Positions 22,054 to 31,166 of a stretch of DNA of 32,526 bases are shown here, piece by piece (the first letter of the stretch is position 1; every line of letters starts with the position of its first letter). The stretch comes from Chromera velia (lineage: Eukaryota; Sar; Chromeraceae). Below the pieces are notes generated by a model. It worked only from the letters and a program-made list of their open reading frames with translations, was not told the DNA's origin and searched no databases. The translations under genes and the position numbers were made by a program. The stretch is taken from the NCBI GenBank assembly GCA_018398765.1, contig JAHBMJ010000974.1:1-32526 (forward strand), read 5' to 3'.

Positions 22054-25000
22054 TTAATTGATTTGACGCATGACTCTTTCTCTCTCCTTCTCAAAGTCCC
22101 GAACAAGATTAGGGGCCTCCACCTCCTCTTCTGGCATCTATGTGAAGGTACCGTTGTCGAACGAGACCCGGTACTCTTCCGTTCCTTCTTTTTCTCGAAC
22201 AGTCAGAATGTGGGTGGGCTGAGGTTTTCCTCTCTTCTTGTTTCCAGCACTGCTTTCTTTCACTTCTTCTTTCTCCACCTCCAATTAATCCCTCAATCCT
22301 AATTCATCCAAAAGGTCGTCCTTATTAGGGTCTTCTCCGACCCGGAAAGATGACTTTGGGGTGCCTGGGGGAATTCTCTCTCCCCTTTCCTTCTCAACGG
22401 CTGATGCCCTTTCCTCAGTCTCTCTCTCCACTCTCTTCACCGGCTGCCATAACATCAAACGGTCCGTGCTAATGACGTCTCTCTCTTTTCTTCCCAGAGG
22501 GCGAATGACAGCAACATGCGGTCGGTCGTGAAGAACCACAACCACCACGAATGTCTGCCCCTCTTCAAATTTTATTGCAAATTTCGGTTGTTTCCCCAAA
22601 TTTAGCGTCGGCTTTCAGAGAAGTACACGATCCCCTAGACGGAATTTCTCTGTCATCTGAGGGGGATTCCTGCATTCTCTTGCCTGCTTTTCCCTTTCTG
22701 CCTTTCCCTTTGCCCTGTCAACTCTCTCAATCCGTTGCTGCCTGATGAATCTTGCATATTTGTCATAACAGACAGGCGGTGCTCTCGCGCCTTCGGGAAC
22801 GGGCATGATCCGAAGAATGCTCTGAGAGTCATGCGCGAACACAAGACCGAAGGGAGAGTACCCTGTCTCTGCATGCTCCGTCGTTCTATAGGAGGCTAGG
22901 AAGGGCTGTAGATACAAGTCCCAATCCCCCCTCTCTTCATCAACCTATTTCTCTAACCCCTGCACCAAGGTTTGGTTGAATCTCTCTGGAATCGCATTGC
23001 CCTGTGGGTGGTAGCTGGTAGTGGTCAAGTGACGGGCTTTTACCAGCTTGAGCAACTCTTGCACAATCTCTGCAAGAAAATTCGTTCCTCGGTCAGAAAC
23101 AAGGGTCTCAATAAATCCATACCGACAGATGATTTCTTCAAAGAGGACCTTCGCCACCTTCCAAGCAGGGACTTTAGGCAATGTAAATACCTCAGGCTAC
23201 CGGGTCAAAGCGCACGTGATAACAAGCATGAATCGGTTCCCCCTCCTGGACATCGGAACGGGGCCGACCACATCAATGCCGACTCACTGGAACGGTCGGG
23301 AGGGAACGGGAAGAGTCTGTGGGTTTCGGCTCTTCGGCTGATTCCTTCTCTGTTGACACGGTCGGCACTTGTACACCCACTCACGTGCGTCTTTTCTCAA
23401 ACGGGGCCACCAGAATTTAGCGAGGAGTCGCTGAGAAAGTCTCTTGACTGCTGGGTGCCCGCCCATTGGGTGGTCATGATGCATGGTCAGGATGGTGTCC
23501 CTCAACGCCGGAGGGACATACAGCTGCTCAGCCCCCCCCTTTTCATATCGATAGAGGAGCCCGTCCCTGACATCAAACGAATCCTCCTGCGCCATCACAT
23601 TCTTGCGTCGGCTCGTCTCCACTGGGAGCGTTCCTTCCTATAAGTATCTGAACAGATCAGAGATAAAGGGATCAGAGGGAAGCGCAGCTTTCACTTTGTC
23701 CAAAAAGGGAACTGCCGCTGCCAGAGGGCTGACGCCCCCTACCTCTACCCCTGCAATCGATGCCTCCAGACCTGATCGAATCGGGATGCTCCCGTCTATA
23801 GGGAGGTTGCAATGCCTGCAGAAAGGGGCTTCTGTATCCACACTGTGCTCTGTAGGAAGCGGTATGCGCGAAAGGGAATCGGCATCTGCATGGACTTTCC
23901 CATCCTTATGAAAAAATTTCGGTGCGTACTCCTACAAAGCCCAAGCCCATTTCCCCACTCTCTCATTCACCAGTTTGTTCTTCTCCATCGCTAGGTTTAG
24001 CTTGTGATCTGTTTGGACAAACACCACGCTGCCCAGCAGGTAGTGCCTCCACTGTTGGCAGCAGTAGACTGTTGCCAACGCCTCCCTCTCGTGTGCTCCG
24101 TACTTTGGTTCTGCCCCCACAAGCACCCTGCTCGCATATGCTACCACTCTCTCTTTTCCATCCCTTACCTGACAGTATACAAGAACCCCCCCGATGGACA
24201 CCTGACTAGCGTCCGGCTTTACGATGAATGGAGAACGCATGTCAGGGAAGGTCATGATCGGAGGCTCGGTGAGTCTCCAACGCAGGTCCTGAAAGGCTTC
24301 GTCTGCTGCTGTTGTCCACTGGAACGGGATGGGCTTCTTGTCCTTGTCGTGTGTCTTTAACAACTCTGTCAACGGGTGGGCGATTTGAGCAAACTTTTGA
24401 ACGAATCCTCTGTAGTAATTGTATAAGTAAACGAAAGTTCGGAGAGAGGGGCGATCGGTAGAAGTGGGCCACGTTCGGATCTTCTCTGTGTTTTTCTTGC
24501 TCGGACGGGTCCCTCAAGCCAAGACTGAATGCCCCAAATACTCCACCTCCCTCTTTCCTATCTGTGCCTTTTCAAGTCGCAACTTCAGACCTGCCGCTCG
24601 GACGAGTTAGAAGACTTCTCACAGATCACGGAGGTGCTCTGCATGGCTACGGCTGAAAACAATGACGTCATCAACGTACACCATGGCAATCTCGCGTGGC
24701 AGGGCTGCCAAGACGAGAGTCATCGCTCGCTGAAATTCTGAGGGCGCGTTCACGAGACCAAAGGGCATGCACAGAAACTCATACAGCCCGAAAGGGGTTA
24801 CGAAGGCTGTCTTTTCTTGGTCCTCCGGCTTCAGGAGAAGCTGGTGGAACCCACTGGTATAATCAAGGGCTGAGAAGACAGAAGAGCCTGCCAATTTATC
24901 AAGCGTCTCCTAAATTCTCGAGAAAGGGAAGAGGTCTCTCTTTATCACCTTGTTCAACCTCCTGAAGTCAAGACAGAAGCAGGTGCTCCCATCTGGCTTC

Positions 25001-26436
25001 TTCACCAGCACAACAGGCGCTGCCCATGGAGAACGGGAGGGCTGAATGATGCCTGCCTCCTCCATCGCATCGATCTCTTTCTTCACCTGCTCTCTCTGAT
25101 GGTAGGGAACACGATCCTGACTCCAACGGATAGGGACACTCGTCTCCGTTGGGATCGTCGCGTAATACGGCTGTCCTTCCACCTCTAGAGTACCGAGATC
25201 GAAACGCTCTTATGACCACAGGTTGTTGAATTCCTCTAAAACTTGCATATAATCTCCTTTCCACTCCTTTGGCACTTCTCCCAAAACCTTCTCGAGATCG
25301 ATTTTCGGAAGGTCCGTCTGCAAGGGAGAAGAAAGAGGACAATTGAGCGTAGTACCTGAACTCATGTCATTGGAAGAGAGGCGAGCAGAGGGAGCGACTG
25401 ACCGAGGGTGTAACAGGGCCTGCTCCCCGGACCATTTCTCAGACGGTTTTCCCGGAGACATGCGTTCATAACTCCTCAATCCCTCGGTTGCAGTCGTTGT
25501 CCTTGCTCCTGGATGGTCGGATGCTTTTGTGACTGCAGAGACCGCAACAATGTAGGCTGCCGACTCTGCAAATGAAAGGACTGTCTTCGGTCCTACTGTG
25601 AGTTTCACTCGGGAAATGTTGGTGACTTCAATGACTGCCACCCCTCCACGTACCACTGCCAACTGTTCCGGAACTGCTAATCCCAGATGGACGCGGGGAA
25701 AATTCTTTCTGACCATCACCTCTGCCCCTTCAGGGGCATCCACAGAGACTCTCATCAATGCTTGGTGCCAACGAGGCGCGCAAGTCCGCTTCAATGCAGA
25801 GACTGCGGTTGGATGGAGACCATCATCATAAAATACATCAAATTCTGGGAGACCTTCCACATAGATTCTCTCATTGCGAGAGCAGTAGAAGATCTCCGGT
25901 GCCCTTGCCCAAAGGAAATCCATCCCCAAAATCAACTCATACCCTGACTTCTCTATGACCAGCATAGGGTGCCCCACCGGTTTGGAAGGGTCGGTGGGGT
26001 GTGCAATCTGTATGTCCATCTCCCTCACTGTCGAAACCCCTTGATTTCCTACAGCCACCAAACCCAGAGAGGCTGCTTATATCTCCCCTTCTCCCCTGCT
26101 TGCTACTGCTATATCAACTGAACTAACTTGTGCACCTGTATCAATTAAACCTGTCACCACATGCCCAGAAATCAATACAAAGACCCATGGCCTCGGGGCA
26201 GCTTTCACTCCTTCGCTTTTTACAGCAGAGCCGTCCGGAGCAAGAGACGGCCTGCAGGGTTTGTCTACCTCCTCCCTCTCCCCTTCACCCCACACAACAC
26301 CACTGGCAGCCGACACACGAGCTGGTGCGGGACTTTGAAGACACACAGAGGTGCTGCGAACAGGGGGGGAAGGAGGTGACTTCGCACTCAGGGCAGCCGG
26401 ACCAACCTCTAGAGCCGGCCGCCCTGCCCATTTCCC
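22054..26436 (-). pseudogene. pol polyprotein of the Ty3/gypsy element (PR-RT-RH-IN), nonsense-disrupted
   Basis: One continuous minus-strand frame from the gag junction to TAA at 22054. Protease: LIDTGAQVSS (DTG at 26142-26134) and ELILGMDFL (about 25938). Reverse transcriptase: [47 protein letters not shown] and YVDD at 24678-24667. RNase H: PDASQVSIGGVL and TDHKLNL. Integrase: an HH...CxxC zinc site (HHDHPMGGH ... CRPCQQ, about 23500-23360), then GIDVVGP, SDRGTNF and AIPERFNQTL supplying D, D and E. The C-terminus (ILTVREKEGTEEYRVSFDNG, then MPEEEVEAPNLV) looks like a chromodomain. In-frame stops are at 26077, 25210, 24910, 24619, 24607, 24514, 23932, 23638, 23284, 23197, 22945, 22615, 22285 and 22138. 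No frameshift was found, and no intact product can be made. Confidence 0.92.
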
Positions 26437-27437
26437 GACGAGCAATCCGCTTTCCTGTGCTCCTTCGAGCTACAAATGCCACAGCCCCAGTAGTTCTGAT
26501 GACCGACTGTCCCCCACCCTGGTGGTTTACTGCGGGGTCCTCTGCGGTCGTTCCTTCTGGCTGCAGGCGGTGCGGACTGGCCAGAGTACAGGGATCTGTG
26601 GGAGTTGTTGTAGCTCGGCTGCTACTAAGGAAGGCGATAGGAGCTTCTGTTGCTATTTTGGAGTTGCTGTCTGAGAGCCGCGATCTCTGCTCTCAACTAG
26701 TCGACTGCTGTTCGGCTGTAGTCAGGCTGGGTTTGGAAATTGGGTGTCTGGGGTCCTCCCTGTTTGCTCTTGGATGCTTACATGGCTGCGAGCTTTGTGA
26801 GTCCCTTCTCCTTGCTGATCTGCTTGTGCAGAAACCTCACTCAGGTGATCAATCGGGCCCAGTCGTTGATTGGCGGTTCGGATGTCAATCGTGAGTTGAG
26901 GTCTTCGTAAAGGGTCCCAATGAAGGGAAGGATGCGTGCTTTTATTTTATGGCCGGGGCTGGCCTTTCGATACTCTGCAAGGAAATGATTGAGGTGTTGA
27001 TCGAAATCGCCTCCGGGGGAGAGGTGATAGCTTCTGAGAGTATAGACCGCATGTGTTTGTTCCTGGGGTGTGGGTCGGAATTTTTGGAGGAAAGAAGCCT
27101 CCAGTGCTGCCTCATTTGCATACAAGTTTCCTTTCTCTTTCAACCAATCCGTGAAAAGGTCCCCCATCCCATACCTCTGCACCAGAACCTTGAGTTCCTC
27201 GATGTTCAAGTTTCTATGGGTATACTTAGCCTTGAAAAGGGTCCACCAAGTGTCTGCATCGTGCTTCTTTGGGTCAAAGGGGTCGCAGATCAGCCAGACA
27301 TCCAGAGTCTTCAGCTTTGCCAAATCGACCGGCATGTTGTTGAGGTGGTCGAATAGGCCTGCAAGTGGAGCGTGTTCAGCTTCTTCTATGTTGGCAAAAA
27401 GGGAAGGATTGAGAAAGCTCCTTCCCGAACGAAGCAA
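26409..27437 (-). pseudogene. gag of the Ty3/gypsy element, nonsense-disrupted
   Basis: The main open part (27437-26844) encodes a retrotransposon Gag capsid-like region with DVWLICDPFDPKKHDADTWW, LVQRYGMGDLFTDWL and LNHFLAEYRKASPG. The same frame continues through a Gln-rich segment to a CCHC zinc knuckle (CGICSSKEHRKADC, 26483-26442), then stops at TAG 26409. Premature stops are TGA 26841, TAA 26778, TAG 26697, TAG 26625 and TAG 26622. There is no clear ATG at the N-terminus: the frame opens after TAA near 27477, and the first ATG is inside the domain near 27338. Confidence 0.85.
26430..26436 (-). promoter_or_regulatory. Putative -1 ribosomal frameshift heptamer GGGAAAT
   Basis: Read on the minus strand in the gag frame, the codons are G GGA AAT, the X XXY YYZ pattern for tandem slippage. 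It lies directly after the gag zinc knuckle and 19 nt before the gag stop at 26409. The pol frame is exactly -1 relative to gag and opens after a stop at 26470. Position and frame both fit. Function is inferred. Confidence 0.6.
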
Positions 27438-27496
27438 ACCGAGAATGGTGCGAAAAAGAAATGGTGCAGAGGTCCCTTAAATCGGGAATGCTCTGC

Positions 27497-28036
27497 TGAT
27501 GTTTCCGCTAGTGGGCAAGCTAGCGAGCTATACGGGGCTCTACATACACACAACTTACTTGAGTCTACTTCGGTATTCGTCTGCCGGGTCCTTCATCGTC
27601 ACTTCAAGTTGTTCTGGTAAGATCCTTTCTGTATGGCTTGTCAAGTAATTCTGGCTTCGCATGTATGCACGTCTGTATCGCTTTCTAAATGAATCCAGAT
27701 ACATACATGGATTCAACGTCACGTCTGTTTCCATCTTTCCATCTCTGTATGTTCACGCTTTATGCTTCTTTCGGATACTGAGATCAGTCTCACTTCTGTT
27801 GCCATCTGTTATTGATGTGTTGCTTTGACAGTGTTGCTGCAACTGTCTTGTTTGCACCGTTAAGGCTGCCGCACGCCTGACGCATGCTCGGCGGGCTGTC
27901 CGTTGTGTGGGTCCGCTCCCGCGCGCGCGCTTGACGTACGCTCGGCGGGCCGTCCGTTCTGTGGGTCCACTCCCGCGGCCGCGCGCGCCTGGCCCGTCCC
28001 ACGGCCCGTCGCCGCTTTCTGAATTAGGGCACAACA
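27497..28036 (-). repeat. Right LTR (5' LTR of the element)
   Basis: It is 540 bp. In element orientation it runs TGTTGTGCCC ... ACATCA, with the standard TG...CA ends. It would hold the promoter and start of the element transcript. The bases just inside it (27496 leftwards, GCAGAGCATTCCC) do not begin with TGG, so no standard tRNA primer-binding site is evident. Confidence 0.93.
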
Positions 28037-28041
28037 CCAGG
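28037..28041. repeat. Target site duplication CCAGG (right copy)
   Basis: It matches 21340-21344 on the other side of the retrotransposon. Confidence 0.8.
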
Positions 28042-28836
28042 TGATTACGTATATGCAGTCACAACCCTAGCCACAACCACTGACAACGGCGGGATTATAT
28101 GGATAGACAACGGCACTGTTCACATATATGAAAGCTTAATTTGAGTCAACCATTCAGTCAGAGCTTCAGTCAGGGCTGAAGCAAAACCTTTGAACCGATT
28201 GACCACTGAGGGCATCCTTGAGGCACAGTGTAACTCCGGGTGCGACTATGACAGGAATTTCGATTCGCACATTGGCAAGGAGAGAAGAATAAGTTAAACA
28301 ACGAGCGGCCGACTTGGGAATCAGTCGGAGAATTGACACAGGCTGGATCAGCCAATAGTCCGTACAACGCTTCGAAAGGTGCACTTTCCCCCACAAAGGG
28401 GGAGAGCGGCGCTAACAGGAAGAACTGAGCACGCAGAAAGGGCACACAGAATGAATGAATGACCTCGCTCACTGCACGCGTGGGTGTGTCGGTCAATCGA
28501 CCGATTTCCTCGCAAGCACGCATACATCCAAAAAAGCCATGTAGTCAAGAAGTACGTTTTCCAACCGAACAATCGAGAAAGAAAAGCAAGCAAGTGCTCT
28601 TTACCTCGCTGAAGTCTCTTCAACGCTCATTGATGCAGTTCTCTCCCTTTTGTCCGCACATCAAGCCAGACCAACGGGGGAGAAAGAGGTTATGCGCTGC
28701 TTTGTATTCTGCCTCAGTTCCCTTTTCCGACCCACTCTCCTGTCTTCCCTCCATTTTCCCCTTCCTTTTCTTCGGCTCTTGGGAAGAAGGGCAGCTAGGA
28801 ACGAGAACGGAAGGAGTAAACCTCTTCTTTACTCAC
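28042..28836. other. Region between retrotransposon and peroxidase gene, no gene seen
   Basis: The short minus-strand frames here (for example 28523-28170) have no recognised domain or good splice context. The part next to 28837 is presumably the peroxidase 3' UTR or a 3' intron, since GTGAGT follows its stop codon. Confidence 0.5.
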
Positions 28837-30430
28837 CTACCCCTCTAACTGCACTGCCCGGAGCTCTGCATTTGAGTCCACCCACCGACGCTCATGAAGG
28901 TTTTGGAAGCAGTCTGCAAACGCTTCAAAGAACCTAGCATTATCGGATGCATACGTTTTGACCATAGGCAGAAATTCCGCATCCTCTATCAGGGCCATGT
29001 CAGAGGGAAGCATCATCAATTTCTCCTCAGCCCCCCCCTCTGCAGGGTCGGGGTCCGCCCAATACTGGTTCCCATCAAACTTCCACTCCTTCCCCAGAAG
29101 GTTCTTGTAGTAGCAGTTGTCGAACACCAACGGCTTCTCGCACCAGGGACCCTCAAATCCCGATCGATCCTTATGACAACGACCGACGGAGTGCGCCCCT
29201 GACAGCACAACAATCGCCTTGTCGTCCAACCCCATACGGTAGAAGATCCCACGAAGCCCGTCCCCCTTCAGGGTGGCTGCAGGGAGACGGCCATCAGGGG
29301 TGCACTCCGCCTCCTGCCCGTCTACCCTCCCCCCTCTGAACCCCACCAACGGACCCCCCATAGCTCGGACACCCGCAATGCCCGCAAGCACGAAGAAGTC
29401 GGCAAAGCTCATGTCCGGGTATTTCTGCTTGATGGGGTCAACCAATCGCATCGCAATGTCAAGACCGGCATTGGCTCCGTGGGACTTTTCGGGATCTGCA
29501 GAGCGACGAGGAGAGGAGACACATGCAGAGACAGAAAATCAAGCGACTTGGATCGGAGCTTTATTCAAACACAGACTCAGACACTGAGAGTTCTCGAATC
29601 CATCCATCCATCCATGCATCCATCCATCCATCCATCCATCCATGCATCCATCCATGCATCCATCCATGTATGCGTCCTTCTTTCCGTCTGTCCATATCTG
29701 TGGTGACGGTATTCCTGTGCTTCCTCACTCACGCTAAGTTCTATCCATGCAATCGGTGAGCAAATGAGGCACTCACCTCGCAATCTCTGCCAGGTTCGCA
29801 GTCCCACGAGAGTTAATGCTTGTTTGTTTGTGCGACACAAGGGCACACATGAAAAAAAAAAAGAGGGGGGATCAAACTGCCGCCTCAAGTGAGGGAGCAC
29901 GAGGTTGCGCACACACAGCACATACAAAGGACAGCAACGACTCTCCAGTCATGTCGAACAAAACGAAAAGCGGCCAGACAGCGGTGGACAAGAGGAAGTG
30001 CGTCAGTATCTAGGCTCACCGTGTCTGATTGTGCCAGTGGAGCCACCGTCCTTGGCCTGCAGAGAGACACAGACAGACACAAACACCCCAAAGGATCAGT
30101 GCAGAAGGATGAGGCGAGAAGAGAAGATCCGAACCCGAAACTTACCTCTTTAGAGTAAGTCCCGGCATCGTGCCAGGACAGGCGGACAAGAATGGGGCCG
30201 CAGTTCTTTTCCTTGGCCAGTTGGACTAGATCACCGAAGGCCCCTTTGAAGGCATCGTCGCTGACAGAGGCAGCACCGGTGGTGGCGGAGACTGTGGGAG
30301 CGCTCATTCTGTTTCTGAGGGCGTGACGAGAGAGGAAAGATGAACCAGTTGAGAAGGCCGCAACCCTGCTCACACAGGCATGCAAGCTGAGAAGCACCAG
30401 AGAAGTTCTGGACGTTCCAGGAAAACGCAT
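28837..30430 (-). CDS. Ascorbate peroxidase (class I haem peroxidase), probably plastid-targeted
   Basis: It reduces hydrogen peroxide using ascorbate. Exons are 30430-30146, 30056-30020 and 29495-28837, joined in phase with GT...AG introns, giving 326 residues and stop TAG at 28837-28839. The distal active site [12 protein letters not shown] (Arg, Trp, His), the joined [20 protein letters not shown] block, the proximal-His motif [38 protein letters not shown] and [14 protein letters not shown] are all those of class I ascorbate peroxidases. The N-terminus from ATG 30430 has a hydrophobic core ([18 protein letters not shown]) then a Ser/Arg-rich stretch, as in a signal-plus-transit leader of complex plastids. 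An ATG at 30307 ([10 protein letters not shown]) would give a leaderless enzyme. It is divergent from the AP-4 gene. A longer start at 30529 is possible. Confidence 0.88.
29599..29670. repeat. (CATC)n tetranucleotide repeat in a peroxidase intron
   Basis: CATC units with several CATG variants form a tract within the second intron of the ascorbate peroxidase gene (30019-29496). It shows no coding content. Confidence 0.9.
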
Positions 30431-31166
30431 TGGCCGACTATCGGCGAACCCTGTTCGCTGTCTCTGCTTGACAAAAACAAGCAGAAAGACGCTGAGTAGA
30501 CGGTATATGTACAGTCCTCTTCGGGACAAAAGTTTTCTGGAAAGAGTGAAGTGATTACAGCCAGACGTGCCTCCTCTCAGATCACTGTGGGGAGTCAGAG
30601 GCAGTTAAAGAGTGACCTTCTGGAGGAAACTGCTGAATTGAACAGTGAAGTATTATTAGTGAGATCTTCTGAGACAGTGACTGCATGAGTCAGACTGACT
30701 GCATCGCGCAGAGACGCGCAACACTCCACATGTGCAGTGTTGTTGGAGAGACACGACACGGGCCCCATGCAGCTATAGGACCCCGCGCACTTGACCCCAC
30801 AAGGGCCCACCGCGCGCGCAGGCTTGGCACTGCGGCATGCCGGGGCTCCGTTTTTCCTGTTTTTTTGGCTGGCACACTAAGCATGCATCACTAAGCTGAG
30901 GGTCTTGCCAAGGACAAGTCACTGGAACCGTCTCTGATTCACTAGACTCTGAAGTGATGTCGGGCGATGTCGGGCCATATTTCCCACGTCAGAAGCAACT
31001 GCCACTCTACCGACAGACAACCGATTCCGACGCTGGGGTAGCGGGCCATCAGGAAAATGAAAGGAAGGTGGTGTGACTTCTCAGTCTTTTCTTCGTAGAC
31101 TTGGATCGCGGAGACGCCTGACCGGAGTTGTGGAGCCGAGAGGAGAAGTGAGCTTGGTGGCTCACA
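30431..31166. promoter_or_regulatory. Divergent intergenic region between peroxidase and AP-4 mu
   Basis: About 736 bp separates the two start codons, which point away from each other, so both promoters should lie here. No TATA box or other clear element is visible. It contains GC-rich and palindromic short stretches such as GGGCCC and GCGCGCGC near 30760-30820. Confidence 0.45.

Larger units (their letters stand above)
21345..28036 (-). mobile_element. Full-length Ty3/gypsy LTR retrotransposon, inactivated by nonsense codons
   Basis: This 6,692-bp element is transcribed leftwards. It has two 540-bp LTRs, a CCAGG target duplication, gag with a CCHC knuckle, and pol in the Ty3/gypsy order protease, reverse transcriptase, RNase H, integrase. 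A chromodomain-like C-terminus and a polypurine tract come before the left LTR. All domains are collinear and I find no insertion or deletion that breaks the frame. However, gag carries five premature stops and pol fourteen. The LTRs differ at about 18 of 540 positions by eye, mostly transitions, which suggests a fairly recent insertion. No outside gene is carried. It sits between the 3' ends of the receptor and peroxidase genes, so it breaks neither. Confidence 0.93.

Noticed and set aside
29599-29670. CATC repeat considered as a CRISPR-like or satellite array
   Set aside because: It is a plain tetranucleotide microsatellite inside an intron of a eukaryotic gene, with no spacers.
29780-29816. 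Possible peroxidase exon on the minus strand around 29820-29780 ending at a GTGAGT
   Set aside because: Exons 30056-30020 and 29495-28837 join directly in phase and rebuild the conserved peroxidase block, so an extra exon there would break the family sequence.
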